This document shows, piece by piece, positions 39,790 through 53,400 of a stretch of 64,000 nt of DNA (position 1 is its first letter; every line of letters begins with the position of its first letter). Both the position numbers and the translations under genes were made by a program. The stretch is taken from contig CAJJDP010000034.1 of the NCBI GenBank assembly GCA_905182995.1, positions 428,214-492,213 on the forward strand, read 5' to 3'. Source of the DNA: Paramecium octaurelia (lineage: Eukaryota; Ciliophora; Oligohymenophorea; Peniculida; Parameciidae). Below the pieces are notes generated by a model. It was not told the origin of the DNA and did not search any database. It worked only from the letters and a program-made list of their open reading frames with translations.

Positions 39790-41925
39790 AGGAAACTATA
39801 TTTAATCTATTTGAGTATTTATAGATTTTAATCTTCCTAATTCTTAAAGTTTCATCAAACCTTTTAATTATGGTCTCTGGACTACTCTGTCTTCCAAAGT
39901 CTAAACTACTTTTTTCTCTTCATTTTCATCACAATTTATTTAATTTGTCTATATAGATATATCTAAATATATTTTTTAAATCTATTTAAGTATTGAGTTT
40001 AATCCTCAACCAAGTATCTCTCAATTATTTCATCTTGATTCTATTCATCTTCATCTAAGTACTCATCAATTAGAAAATTCACATTGCTCTGATCATATAT
40101 CATATTACTGAGAGTAAATTAAATTTTGGTTCCATACTTTATGTACTCATTATTCTCAACCCTTTATTGGTGATGTGTCCATTAACTCTTTATTAAAAAA
40201 TTAAACTCCCAAGATTTTAGTCAAATAATTTGCTATATAAGCCCAGAAAGTTTGGTACTTGATTCATCCTTAAGTTCATCTAGATTAATCCCTTTTCTAG
40301 TATCTTGAATAGATATTTAAATGCAATTTGTCTGGCATCATTTTCAAAGGTAACACCAGTCAATCCATCATTTGTTTGTTTAATACTATTTTCCATTATT
40401 ATATCTATAATCTATCTTCTAAGTTCTTCATCTGAAAAGAAATTGGTGTTCAATTTTACTAGATTTGTAAACTAATATTTAACTGTTGGAATTCTTTGTT
40501 GATAATATTCTTGCAAACTGGTTGCCATTTGATCAACATTAATTTTATTATAATTTATTCGTAATTAATTCTATGCAGAATAGCAATATTTCAATTCAAT
40601 TTTTGATATGATGGGGTAACTTTTTAATGTTGAAATTTAACGAATCTCAGATAATAACATATTTATATCTTTAACATCATTGAATTCACTAATTTCATCC
40701 TTTTTTTTATCTAAAACTTCACAATCTCAGAAATATTATCCAAGAACAGATAAATCTGATTATTGCGAATCAAATGAAATGAGAAATAGTATTACTTATC
40801 CTTACTCAATTTTAACAGTAAGAACCCTTTTAAACACTGCTAATCCCTTTGACAAGTTCATTAACAGATGCTCTAATATCCCTAGGTTTATCATCTTGGA
40901 TAGTCAGCTTATTACAATAATGTTAATTGCTATAAGGCCGGACCATTGATCAGAAAATGCAACAGATCTCCTTTTCATTTACTCTTCAAGTAGATCTAAA
41001 TTAAATCAATTTAACAGTCAATTCTTTGTTTGATACTTGTTCCTTTCTATTAAAAACCTCTAAGATCTCCAACTTTCTTAATTGCTTTTCAACTTCAATA
41101 TATCATCCTGACCTAATTATTTTAAAGTCTCAGATGATCTATTATAATTCTTTTGGTTGATCAAAAATAACTACTGAGAAAAAATTTAAGATACGACTCA
41201 AGCAGGAGTTATAGCTAAAACATTCTCATAGGAGGAACTACTTCTTGAAGCATTTATTTAGTCTGAATCTAACTTTCAATTTGTAAAATACATTATTTTC
41301 CAATTAATAATCAGCATAGTATTTTAATTCTCAAACTATTACCATTACTAATTCTAGGATAATATAGAGAGATGCTTTTAATAGGTTGTAGGCATGTCCA
41401 TCAACTATCATTTCAACAACCAACAATCCCATAGAAGACACATAAAAACATAAATTGTTACTTTCCCAAAAAGAATTGGATTTTTGATTTTTTTTGGTAT
41501 ATGCTTTAAGTATTAAATAAAGAACTATGCAGAGTCTGAAAATTTAGAGGATTACTTAAACCAAATTAGTCAGGACGAAGTCACCTAAATTTCACATCAG
41601 TTTAAACCTTTCTTATATTTTGCTTTGAAAATATGTTCAAGGTTCCCAGAGGCTCCTTTATAAAGCAATAATCAAGGTATTATCTAGGTTTAATATAAAT
41701 TAGCCCTGATTTTATAGTCCAGCATACATAATTTTATATTCCTTATTAGAGCCTAATAATATTTCGTGCATGTTGAGGTTCAGATGGTTTTATTAAAGCA
41801 TAAGTTTCTTCAATTTTAATTATTTTATTATCTTGCATGATAATAGAATCAAACCCCTTTTTGGATTCAGATATTACGGTCAATTTTGAAGCAGACAACT
41901 TGTATTTGGACTAAACATTCATCAT
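39790..41925 (-). pseudogene. Minus-strand coding region, probably degraded
   Basis: Protein-like frames are evident on the minus strand, but they are broken. From a Met pair at 41920-41925 a natural-looking frame runs about 115 codons to a TGA near 41582. Further blocks (for example about 40720-40250, and 40150-39900, the latter acidic then basic and helical) read well but in shifted frames and with several in-frame TGA codons. Introns of about 20 bp could explain some breaks, yet I could not find a set that restores one frame. I cannot identify the family. Either a pseudogene from an old gene or genome duplication, or an intron-rich gene that needs transcripts to resolve. Confidence 0.45.
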
Positions 41926-41938
41926 TAACGAGAACCCC

Positions 41939-42831
41939 ATGCCCATGCTTCCTAGAGCAATTAGAGAAGCACGTGCAATTTGTTGGATTTTATGTATTTA
42001 TTATCTAATCAAACTCTTTGTTACCCTATCCTATTATCAAGAAATAGCAGAACCTACTTTCAATATACTTATTTTAGTTATGGGCTTGCACGATGTGATT
42101 AACATTCTTCACTATTTAATAATAGGGTATGTACATCTCTATGATACTAGAATTTTGACCTAATATATTAGTACTATTGACGTAGAGAACTTCAATAGGT
42201 AATTCAGTTTGCTCTCTCTTAATTCTTCTATAACCTAAATGATCATTCAAGAATTTGTAAGTTATTATCGTCTCATGAATGGACTTCTCGTTATAGATAT
42301 CATTGAAAAAAAGTCCTTCTATTTTAATTGTATTACCATTAAATTATTGCACTACTTCATATCCGTCTATACTTTAATCACTATTCTATTCATTTCCACC
42401 TAAATCCCAATACTTATTCAACTATATATTGTACTATTAGTTACTTATTGGTTTATTCCTGTTCTTATTTGCTTTGTTTGGCCATTTTTGATGCTCTGGT
42501 TTATTGTACTGAGACAAGAATTAAATTATTAATAAAATAGGAACATGATAATTAGTTTTTATGATTAATTACAAAATATTAAATTTAGAATTCTAAAGGA
42601 AAAGCATCCATCTATGTAATAAAATGATTGGTAATATATAAATAAAAGTTTAGCCCCATTTGTTACTAGCAAATTAATGAATCCCATAGCGTTATTCAAT
42701 TGCCTTGCCATCAAGAACACTACTTTCATGCAGAATGTTGTAGATAATGGTTAGGAAGAGATCCACGTTGTCCATTATGTAGATATGGATTAGAGAAACA
42801 GAAAGAGGCGGTACCATTTGAATTCATTTGA
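41939..42831 (+). CDS. Membrane RING-H2 E3 ubiquitin ligase-like protein
   Basis: ATG 41939 to TGA 42829-42831, introns at 42127-42150 (24 bp) and 42632-42654 (23 bp), giving 281 residues exactly in frame. The first 190 residues contain four to five hydrophobic segments. The C-terminus is a complete RING-H2 finger: CPIC, then C-H at LPCHQEH, HYFHAECC, a conserved Trp (RQWL) and CPLCR, followed by a short tail. RING-H2 domains recruit E2 enzymes, so this is likely a membrane-anchored ubiquitin ligase. The second intron is decisive, since only splicing exposes the first CPIC pair. A second Met at residue 3 is an equally possible start. Its ATG is 13 bp from the opposite-strand Met pair. Confidence 0.88.
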
Positions 42832-42861
42832 AATATAAATACTAATAAATAATTTATTAAA

Positions 42862-43458
42862 ATGTAGGATGCTTAAGACAAGTTAGAATTACATTCAAAA
42901 CTCTTGAAATACCCTCCATTCTACACGTATATTAATACTCTAAAGTATTTTAGCTTATAAGATCATAAAGAGACGAGAAAGAAGCAGATAACTTAATGGA
43001 GTGAGATTGTACATCTCTACTTTCAATCACACAAAATTTTGGAATCGTCAATTAGTGAAATCCTTAATTTTCCCATATTTTAAGATTCATCATCTGGAAT
43101 AATTAAGAGATTAGATTCTTCAGAAATTAAGGAGATCCTCAATTAAATGGCACAATTAGGATCTATAGAATGGAAAAATGATTAAAATTTCGCCGTGAAT
43201 TTAGTCAGTCCTTTCGAATTGGCAGATGCAATCTATGCTTGGGCTAAGGAGAAAAAATTGATTGGTTATACAGAGACATTAAGAGGTATTACTGAAGGAA
43301 GCCAGACTGATGAATCTAAAAGTATAATTGGATATCAATATATAGAATTTTACAATTTACCTTAAGAATAGATTCTCAAGGCATGCTTAATTCTAGAAGA
43401 AACAGGCAGATGTTAGGTTTACGAATTTGATGGTTTATATAGTATCAAATTTATATGA
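42862..43458 (+). CDS. VPS25: ESCRT-II subunit VPS25
   Basis: Component of ESCRT-II, which acts on endosomes to help sort ubiquitinated cargo into multivesicular bodies. Intronless frame of 199 codons (198 residues, close to the family's 175-200). Starts with the characteristic YPPFYTYI motif (about residues 18-25), then TRKKQITQW, which matches the family's first winged-helix entry, followed by two winged-helix-like units (SSEIKEIL...MAQLGSIEW and the FELADAIYAWA segment) and an LPQEQILKACLILEETGRC end helix. It lies 30 bp after the RING-H2 gene on the same strand; both touch ubiquitin-dependent sorting, though this may be chance. Confidence 0.88.
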
Positions 43459-43699
43459 TTATCTTATATTTTATGGAAATAATTAAGTTTAAATTTTACA
43501 TACTCTCAGAATTTAATTTAAAGAATTGCAAAATTTTTGTGGAGTATCTATGGATAAGGAGAAGTAGTTGATGTGTAAATAGAGTACTTTCAATTGTGAG
43601 AGTAACTTGTAAATAATTATAAATATTATCAATGATATTTATAGATAAAAACTGATAGGTTTATTTTACATCCACAGTAATCGAGTGGAGACAAAAAGG

Positions 43700-45690
43700 A
43701 AAGATACTTATGTAATGCAAAAAACGCTGCTTGTTATGCTAATGCAACTGGAACAGCGTGTTAAGCTAAGACTGCGACTTGGGCAGGATAGACAACATCA
43801 GCAACTTGTATGATAATTAATGCTACTACGCCAATAAAATGCTGTTAGAACGTATAAGCAACGAGCTCTGAAACCTCATTTTAAGTTTAATCATGTCCCA
43901 GTAGTAATTCAATAGCAGGATCAGGAGTGGATCACACTTAATGCTAAAACTATAGCACAAGTGGCACATCTGTTTATTATAAATCCAGATGTTAATACTT
44001 TAAATCTACACTTGAATAATATCCAGGCACTTCCCTAAGTTGTACCTAAACTGCTACCTCAATATGTTATTAATATTGATCTATTTTTATCACAATTTCA
44101 AACCCAGCACTGATTGTTTCAAAATAACAGGAGATGCTGGAACTATAACTTATGATATTTATTAATTATACAACACAGGATGGAGTACAAATAGAGCAAG
44201 GAGTGCTTTTGTTTTATAATATGCTCAGGCTTCAGCTTACACATCCATCACAAGTTGTTTTAAATCACAAATGCTGATACAAGTAATGGAACAACCGCAT
44301 GCATAGCAAAAACTTGTGCAAATGCAGCCTGAATCACATTTATTCATTCAAATTACAATGCTTGTATAACTCTTCTACTGTAAATTCTGGAGGTACCGCT
44401 TGCTAAACTATGGTATCTAAATGTGCTGATTAAACTTCAACTACTTGCCTTTACTCTGTTGAAGGAGAATGTGTAGTAGTAGGAACATCATGCGTACGAA
44501 AGACATGCGATACTGCAGCAACAGATGCTACTCGGGATGATGACTCTGAATGTTCAGCTTACTAATAATCTTGTACTGTTGCTAGATTAGGAGCTTGCCA
44601 AGCCAGAGCAGCTTGTGGTGCTTACAAATCTTCGCTCTAATGTAAGTTTAATACCAGCGGTGGAAAATGCTTTTGGAATCCAACTAATAAGACATGTGTT
44701 GATTTGAATTGTGGTAACATTGAAGCCACAACCTCATACGATACTCATAATGAATGTGTTGCTGTTGATTCAACACTTGCTTGCACAGTCAGAGCTACAA
44801 ATGCTGCAGCTGTTTAAGGTTGTATGGCAAGAGGAGCATGCGCTTCATATACCATTGAAGAACAATGCAAAACTAATGCAAGTAATGGTGTTTGTGTTTG
44901 GAATACAAATGCAAATTTATCTTCACCTGCTTGCCAAGATAAATCTTGTACTAGTGCTCCGACTTCCACTACAACCCATAATGATTGTTTTGCTTATTAT
45001 AATACAGCAACAGTAAGATGTACCGTTGTTGCTACTCCAAGCAATAGTGGCGGTAGTCCAACTTTAGGAGGATGTTAATAGACTGCTGCTTGTTCAAGCT
45101 ATATTGATAAAGAATAGTGTTAAATAAATGCCAATGGAGAACCATGTGGATGGAATGGTACTTAATGTGCTGACAAAGCTTGCTCTACTGCTCCTGCAAC
45201 TACAGATTATGATGATGATACCAAATGTAGAGCTTACTTATCTAATAAATGCACAGTCTCAGATTCTGGATTAGGTTGTGTAGATATTCCTGCAACTTGC
45301 GAAACAATGACATAAAAGCAATGTTATTATAATAAAGCTGGGGATCCATGCTATTGGACAGGAACAGCTTGTATTACAAAATCATGTGACAATGCTCCAG
45401 ATGCAACAGCCACAGCAGAGGAATGCAATACCTATTTGGCTGGATGTACCTTAGATAATGTTAAAATGCAAGACTAAAGTTTGTGAAGATTTTGCCTTTG
45501 CCACAGATGCTTTATGCAAACAAGCTATTTCTACATGCACAACAAATGGAACAAATTGTGTTGGAATTACGTTATGCTCAGAAACTAACACTGATGGAGG
45601 TTGTGTTAATAATATACAAAATATATCATCTTTATAATCAATTTTTAATAATCCAAACACTTACCTCACATGATACTTATTTAAATTAAT
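43700..45690 (+). pseudogene. Surface antigen pseudogene (3' part)
   Basis: Cys-rich antigen-like sequence begins near 43710. Its first 670 bases align with about 54850-55605 of the intact plus-strand antigen but with many substitutions (several Cys codons lost), a TGA near 44077 and small indels. From 44380 it becomes identical to the intact gene for about 1.07 kb. It then has an extra A (after about 45463) that shifts the frame, lacks about 630 bases, keeps a short antigen segment and, near 45610, jumps to sequence resembling the intact gene's 3' untranslated flank, so the C-terminal modules and GPI tail are missing. Not functional as read. Confidence 0.85.
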
Positions 45691-45930
45691 TTAAGTTCAT
45701 GTGTTAGAATGTACTCTATTTTTTATAATGGTTGTTTTATAAAATTCATTTGAAAAAATAACTGAAAAAATATTATCATTCCATGATCGATGGACTTATT
45801 GAAATATTTAATACAGCTCTTCTTTAGAGGTAACTATTCTAATAAACCTATATTATAGTTAAATTAATAAATAGCTGTGATAACAGTTACAAAATTATTT
45901 CTAAAATAATTGCAGTACATATAGTGTCCT
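44380..45930. repeat. Antigen block, copy 1
   Basis: Bases from 44380 recur at 45932, 47406, 55606 and (first about 1.07 kb) 57030. This copy ends at the N at 45931. Offsets between copies are constant (1552 and 1474), with no visible difference among copies 1-4. Confidence 0.9.
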
Positions 45931-45931
45931 N
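45931..45931. other. Single-N contig join
   Basis: Followed by an exact restart of the antigen block. The contig ending here appears to continue in the one starting at 47406. Confidence 0.9.
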
Positions 45932-47404
45932 GTAAATTCTGGAGGTACCGCTTGCTAAACTATGGTATCTAAATGTGCTGATTAAACTTCAACTACTTGC
46001 CTTTACTCTGTTGAAGGAGAATGTGTAGTAGTAGGAACATCATGCGTACGAAAGACATGCGATACTGCAGCAACAGATGCTACTCGGGATGATGACTCTG
46101 AATGTTCAGCTTACTAATAATCTTGTACTGTTGCTAGATTAGGAGCTTGCCAAGCCAGAGCAGCTTGTGGTGCTTACAAATCTTCGCTCTAATGTAAGTT
46201 TAATACCAGCGGTGGAAAATGCTTTTGGAATCCAACTAATAAGACATGTGTTGATTTGAATTGTGGTAACATTGAAGCCACAACCTCATACGATACTCAT
46301 AATGAATGTGTTGCTGTTGATTCAACACTTGCTTGCACAGTCAGAGCTACAAATGCTGCAGCTGTTTAAGGTTGTATGGCAAGAGGAGCATGCGCTTCAT
46401 ATACCATTGAAGAACAATGCAAAACTAATGCAAGTAATGGTGTTTGTGTTTGGAATACAAATGCAAATTTATCTTCACCTGCTTGCCAAGATAAATCTTG
46501 TACTAGTGCTCCGACTTCCACTACAACCCATAATGATTGTTTTGCTTATTATAATACAGCAACAGTAAGATGTACCGTTGTTGCTACTCCAAGCAATAGT
46601 GGCGGTAGTCCAACTTTAGGAGGATGTTAATAGACTGCTGCTTGTTCAAGCTATATTGATAAAGAATAGTGTTAAATAAATGCCAATGGAGAACCATGTG
46701 GATGGAATGGTACTTAATGTGCTGACAAAGCTTGCTCTACTGCTCCTGCAACTACAGATTATGATGATGATACCAAATGTAGAGCTTACTTATCTAATAA
46801 ATGCACAGTCTCAGATTCTGGATTAGGTTGTGTAGATATTCCTGCAACTTGCGAAACAATGACATAAAAGCAATGTTATTATAATAAAGCTGGGGATCCA
46901 TGCTATTGGACAGGAACAGCTTGTATTACAAAATCATGTGACAATGCTCCAGATGCAACAGCCACAGCAGAGGAATGCAATACCTATTTGGCTGGATGTA
47001 CCTTAGATAATGTTAAAATGCAAGACTAAAGTTTGTGAAGATTTTGCCTTTGCCACAGATGCTTTATGCAAACAAGCTATTTCTACATGCACAACAAATG
47101 GAACAAATTGTGTTGGAATTACGTTATGCTCAGAAACTAACACTGATGGAGGTTGTGTTAATAATATACAAAATATATCATCTTTATAATCAATTTTTAA
47201 TAATCCAAACACTTACCTCACATGATACTTATTTAAATTAATTTAAGTTCATGTGTTAGAATGTACTCTATTTTTTATAATGGTTGTTTTATAAAATTCA
47301 TTTGAAAAAATAACTGAAAAAATATTATCATTCCATGATCGATGGACTTATTGAAATATTTAATACAGCTCTTCTTTAGAGGTAACTATTCTAATAAACC
47401 TATA
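45932..47404. repeat. Antigen block, copy 2 (stand-alone contig)
   Basis: 1473 bases flanked by N on both sides, fully contained in copy 1 and copy 3. It adds no unique sequence and probably is a redundant contig. Confidence 0.9.
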
Positions 47405-47405
47405 N
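47405..47405. other. Single-N contig join
   Basis: Followed by a third restart of the antigen block, which then runs into unique sequence after 48956. Confidence 0.9.
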
Positions 47406-48956
47406 GTAAATTCTGGAGGTACCGCTTGCTAAACTATGGTATCTAAATGTGCTGATTAAACTTCAACTACTTGCCTTTACTCTGTTGAAGGAGAATGTGT
47501 AGTAGTAGGAACATCATGCGTACGAAAGACATGCGATACTGCAGCAACAGATGCTACTCGGGATGATGACTCTGAATGTTCAGCTTACTAATAATCTTGT
47601 ACTGTTGCTAGATTAGGAGCTTGCCAAGCCAGAGCAGCTTGTGGTGCTTACAAATCTTCGCTCTAATGTAAGTTTAATACCAGCGGTGGAAAATGCTTTT
47701 GGAATCCAACTAATAAGACATGTGTTGATTTGAATTGTGGTAACATTGAAGCCACAACCTCATACGATACTCATAATGAATGTGTTGCTGTTGATTCAAC
47801 ACTTGCTTGCACAGTCAGAGCTACAAATGCTGCAGCTGTTTAAGGTTGTATGGCAAGAGGAGCATGCGCTTCATATACCATTGAAGAACAATGCAAAACT
47901 AATGCAAGTAATGGTGTTTGTGTTTGGAATACAAATGCAAATTTATCTTCACCTGCTTGCCAAGATAAATCTTGTACTAGTGCTCCGACTTCCACTACAA
48001 CCCATAATGATTGTTTTGCTTATTATAATACAGCAACAGTAAGATGTACCGTTGTTGCTACTCCAAGCAATAGTGGCGGTAGTCCAACTTTAGGAGGATG
48101 TTAATAGACTGCTGCTTGTTCAAGCTATATTGATAAAGAATAGTGTTAAATAAATGCCAATGGAGAACCATGTGGATGGAATGGTACTTAATGTGCTGAC
48201 AAAGCTTGCTCTACTGCTCCTGCAACTACAGATTATGATGATGATACCAAATGTAGAGCTTACTTATCTAATAAATGCACAGTCTCAGATTCTGGATTAG
48301 GTTGTGTAGATATTCCTGCAACTTGCGAAACAATGACATAAAAGCAATGTTATTATAATAAAGCTGGGGATCCATGCTATTGGACAGGAACAGCTTGTAT
48401 TACAAAATCATGTGACAATGCTCCAGATGCAACAGCCACAGCAGAGGAATGCAATACCTATTTGGCTGGATGTACCTTAGATAATGTTAAAATGCAAGAC
48501 TAAAGTTTGTGAAGATTTTGCCTTTGCCACAGATGCTTTATGCAAACAAGCTATTTCTACATGCACAACAAATGGAACAAATTGTGTTGGAATTACGTTA
48601 TGCTCAGAAACTAACACTGATGGAGGTTGTGTTAATAATATACAAAATATATCATCTTTATAATCAATTTTTAATAATCCAAACACTTACCTCACATGAT
48701 ACTTATTTAAATTAATTTAAGTTCATGTGTTAGAATGTACTCTATTTTTTATAATGGTTGTTTTATAAAATTCATTTGAAAAAATAACTGAAAAAATATT
48801 ATCATTCCATGATCGATGGACTTATTGAAATATTTAATACAGCTCTTCTTTAGAGGTAACTATTCTAATAAACCTATATTATAGTTAAATTAATAAATAG
48901 CTGTGATAACAGTTACAAAATTATTTCTAAAATAATTGCAGTACATATAGTGTCCT
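47406..48956. repeat. Antigen block, copy 3
   Basis: Matches copy 1 over its full 1551 bases and continues into unique intergenic DNA. If duplicates are removed, 45930 joins directly to 48957. Confidence 0.9.
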
Positions 48957-50448
48957 TTGAAACAATTCCACCACAATGTTATAAAACTTGAAGCATCACT
49001 ATTTATGGAATAGAAGAGCAAGAGTTTGCACAAAATTTACTGTTATAATCGATTAAACTTTTTACCACCTGAAAACAACTTCATTTCTGAATACTATAAG
49101 GAATCAAAATGAGAAAAATAATGATCCTGTAATATTTTTGTGCTTCAACTACACTATCTTTGATTATATATATTTTAACAACAATCATTTTAAATAATGA
49201 GGCATTTGATTGTTGATTGAGAACTATATTAATTTAATATATTTGCTATTAGAATCAACTTGAGGTCTCTTTATTAATCTTTATTGAGATGGTTAAATAT
49301 TTATCATTTTCAGAGTTTATATTTATAACTTTTCTGTTAGCTAACGAGAAAATTAACCAAAAAGTGAGCATTTTTACAACTAAAACATACTTCTAAAGAA
49401 AAAATTAACTATTCATGATGATTATTTTTTAGTTTTTTTTTTTGTATTTTAAATGATTTATGAGGATAATTTTTGGATATCGATGGAGGCCCCATATGGC
49501 AAGAGAATTATTGTTATCTCCAAATTAATAATATCAAGGAAATATTTAGAGCATAACAAGAAGAAAGATCACCAGAATTTAAATTTAAAAATCAGATTAA
49601 TTTTTTCATCCCTATTTTCAACACCATTTATTTTTTTCCATTTAGAGTAAATTATTTCTGGGTCTCTTTTGCTTAAAGCTCCAATTTAACCTTCCCAACA
49701 ATTATCATATTTTATGCACTAATCGAATAATTAAATTATAAACAACATTTTATAAATCTTCCTAATTAATAACAAACAGAGTATAGATAAGTATAAAATC
49801 AATTAAAATTGATATTGTCATTCCCTCATGCAAAGAATTTCTTGTAAACTTAAAGTAACTACCCATTCTTATAATATTTTCTTTTTTTTAAATAAATATC
49901 AATCCTTGTTAAATAATTTTCATTAGTTTGGAAAATTATCATATTTAAAAAACTGCGTATGATTTTGAAATGTCTAATTACTCAATATTTGTCACTATGC
50001 TCAAAATTGTTGAATTTATAACCTGAATTTTAGGTTTTTAAAGTTATTGATTTTGCTCTCCTTTTTTGGATGGTATTTTAGAATTCAAGGAAAAATATTT
50101 AGGATTATTAATGAGCTAACAGATCAGGCTAGGAATATAAATGAGAAGGGATTAGTTGATCAAATTTCCAGATTTGTATGAAATATAAATAATGTTTTAT
50201 CATAAGCTCATATATATTGATAGTCGGACCTAAAAATATAAAAAGAATCAACAGTTTATCACTCTTTGCGCCTCCTTAGGACGATATTAGAAACAAATAT
50301 ATTTTAATTAATCATCATAATTACATTTTAAATTCAATTCTTCATAACAAAAATTATTTAACTATGACATCACTCCAAAAAATAAAAATGTTACATCTTC
50401 GTTAATATTAATGTTGTTTGATGATTTAATCAAAAGTTAATACTTTTA
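48957..50448. other. Intergenic upstream of subtelomeric antigen
   Basis: About 1.5 kb of very AT-rich DNA. Short open stretches exist (for example 49453-49650) but none looks like a gene. The last few hundred bases presumably carry the antigen promoter, where expression switching would be controlled. Confidence 0.45.
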
Positions 50449-53400
50449 ATGAATAAATTCATCATACTCTCATTGTTACTTGCTTTAGCAGCAAGTCAAA
50501 CATACAGTATAACGTCATGCACATGTGCATAATTGTTATCTGAAGGAGATTGCATCAAAAATGCTTCCCTTGGATGTTCATGGGATGCAACAAAGAAGGC
50601 ATGCGCAGTTTCAACAACTCCTGTCACTCCAACAGTGACTTATGCAGCATATTGTGATACATTTGCTGAAACAGATTGTCCAAAAGCTAAACCATGTACT
50701 GATTGTGGAAGCTACGCCGCCTGCGCTTGGATTGATAGCAAATGCACATTCTTCACAGGATGTACAGCCTTTGCTAAAACACTTGATTCTGATTGTTAAG
50801 CAATTAGTAATAGATGTATTACAGATGGAACTCATTGTGTTGAAGTAGATGCTTGTAGTACTTATAAAAAATAACTCCCTTGTGTTAAAAATGCAGCTGG
50901 AAGCTTATGCTATTGGGATACAACAAATAATACATGTGTTGATGCTAATACTTGTGATAAATTACCAACGACATTTGCAACAGATAAAGAATGCAGAGAT
51001 GTGATTTCAACTTGTACAACAAAAACTGGTGGTGGATGTGTTGATAGTGGAAATAACTGCAGTGATTAAACATTAGAAATTTAATGTGTTTGGAATAAAT
51101 TAAAAACTACTGCTTGTTATTGGGATGGAGCTGCTTGCAAAGATAGAATTTGTGATAATGCACCAACAAGTTTAACTACTGATGATGCCTGTAAGACATT
51201 TAGAACTGATGGAACATGCACAACCAAAGCAAATGGAGGATGCGTAACTAGAACTACTTGTGCTGCTGCAGCTATTTAAGCCTCATGCATTAAAAATAGT
51301 TCAGGTGGTGACTGTTATTGGACAGGAACTGCTTGCGTAGATAAGACTTGTGCAAATGCACCCGCTACAATGACAACTAATTCTGCATGTGCAGGATTTG
51401 TTACAGGATGTATCACTAAATCAGGAGGTGGCTGTGTTGCTAATGGAGCTTGTTCTGTTGCTAATGTTTAAGCAGCTTGTGTTAAGAACTCAAGCAATTT
51501 TGATTGCATTTGGGATACAACTTGTAAAGAAAAAACATGTGCAAATGCCCCAACAACCAATAACACTCATGATTTATGTACATCTTATTTATCTACTTGT
51601 ACTGTTAAGTCAGGTGGTGGATGTTAAAATAGAACATGTGCGAATGCTCCAACAACATTGACAACAAATGATGCATGTGAAGCTTATTTAACAGGAAATA
51701 ATTGTATAACAAAAACAGGAGGTGGATGTGTTACAAATACTACTTGTGCAGCCATAACATTAGAAGCTGCTTGTGTTAAGAATTCTACTGGATCAACTTG
51801 TTTTTGGGATACTGCAAGTTCCAGTTGCAAAGATAAAACATGTGTGAATGCTCCAGCAACTAACACTACTCATGATCTCTGTTAAGCTTTCCTAAATACT
51901 TGTACAGTTAATTCAACAAATGCTGGATGTGTTGATAAAACATGTGAAAATTCATTAGTTTTGGCTATTTGTGATAAAGATACAAGTAATAGAGCCTGCA
52001 TTTGGAAAGGAAAATGCTATAAGAAATAATGTGTTTTGGCTTCATCTGCTACTACTACTCATGCTGATTGCTAAACCTATAGCTCATCTTGTACTTTGAA
52101 TAACTCAGGCTCAGGTTGTGTTCCACTTCCACTTAAATGTGAAGCTATTACCCTTGAAGCTGCTTGTAATATAAAAGCTAGTGGTTCAGCATGTGGATGG
52201 AATGGATCTTAATGTATTGATAAAGCTTGCTCAACTGCTTCTAAGACATTCACAACTACTACATAATGCTAAGGACACATATCAACTTGTGTTGCTAATA
52301 ATCCAGCAACTGTTAATGGTTCTTTGACAATTTAAGGATGTTAAGATTTACCAACTACATGTGCAGCTAGAAAATCAACTGAAAATTGTGAGATTTCAAG
52401 AATTGGATTCCCAACATGTCTTTGGGTTGCATCCACTACTTCATGTGTTGAAAAGTCATGTGCAACTGCTAGCACTGCAGGAACAACTGGAGCATTATCA
52501 GCAGGAGGATTCACTTTTTCTGCTTGTCAAACTTATCTCAATACTTGTATTTCAAATAATACAGCAGATGGATGCATAGTTAAGCCATCAAGTTGTTCAT
52601 CATTAGTGTCATCTAATTGTTAGCTTGGTTCTAAAGCAAGTGGAGATTGCTATTGGAATGGAAGTAGTTGTGTTGATAGAACCTGTGCAAATATCTCCCA
52701 AACTACACATAATAGTTGTTATAATACATTTAATTAATGCACAGTGAATAATGGAGGAACTGCTTGTTAACCCTTAGCAACTGCCTGCACATCTTATTCA
52801 ACCTAAGAAAATTGTAAATTTACATCTACAAACAAGAATTGTGTTTGGACTGGATTAGCTTGTAGAAATGCTAATTGTGCTGATGCTCCAGATACTGCCT
52901 CTTATGATACCGATACAGAATGTTTAGCTTACCCAACACCAACAGAAACTTGTACAGTTGTCTACAAAGTTGGAGCTTAAGGATGCGTGCCAAAATCAGC
53001 AAATTGTTCAGATTATATGACATAGGCCTAATGCCACAAAACTATCACAAATTTAACAGCTAATGATGATTGTAAGTGGATCATTGATAAATGCTATGCA
53101 ATATCCTCTTTTGCTACTGGAGCTTGTACAACATTCAAGGGTACTTAAACAATGTGTTAAGGATATAGAGCTGGATGTACAAATACTGGTGCTGCATCAT
53201 CCACAACTGCTTGCACTTTAGATTGTACTTTAAAAACAGGAACAGGTTTAACATTCTAAGACTGTTAAGCATTAGATTCTACATGTTCTGTCAAAAAAGA
53301 TGGCACTGGTTGTATTGTTATCTAATCTACTTGTGCCGGGTATGGAACAACAGCCGCTAATTGTTTCAGGTCAAGTGCAAGTGGAAGTGCAGGATATTGC

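Noticed and set aside
46263-46568. Repeated short ORFs of 101, 84, 69 and 68 residues in the antigen blocks
   Set aside because: They are pieces or shadows of the Cys-rich antigen frame cut by TAA/TAG under the standard code.
44380-48956. Three tandem antigen fragments as a biological array
   Set aside because: Copies are exact, begin at the same base and are each preceded by a single N. Contig overlap is far more likely.
49453-49650. Small plus-strand ORF upstream of the antigen gene
   Set aside because: Isolated in very AT-rich DNA, no family match and unremarkable composition.
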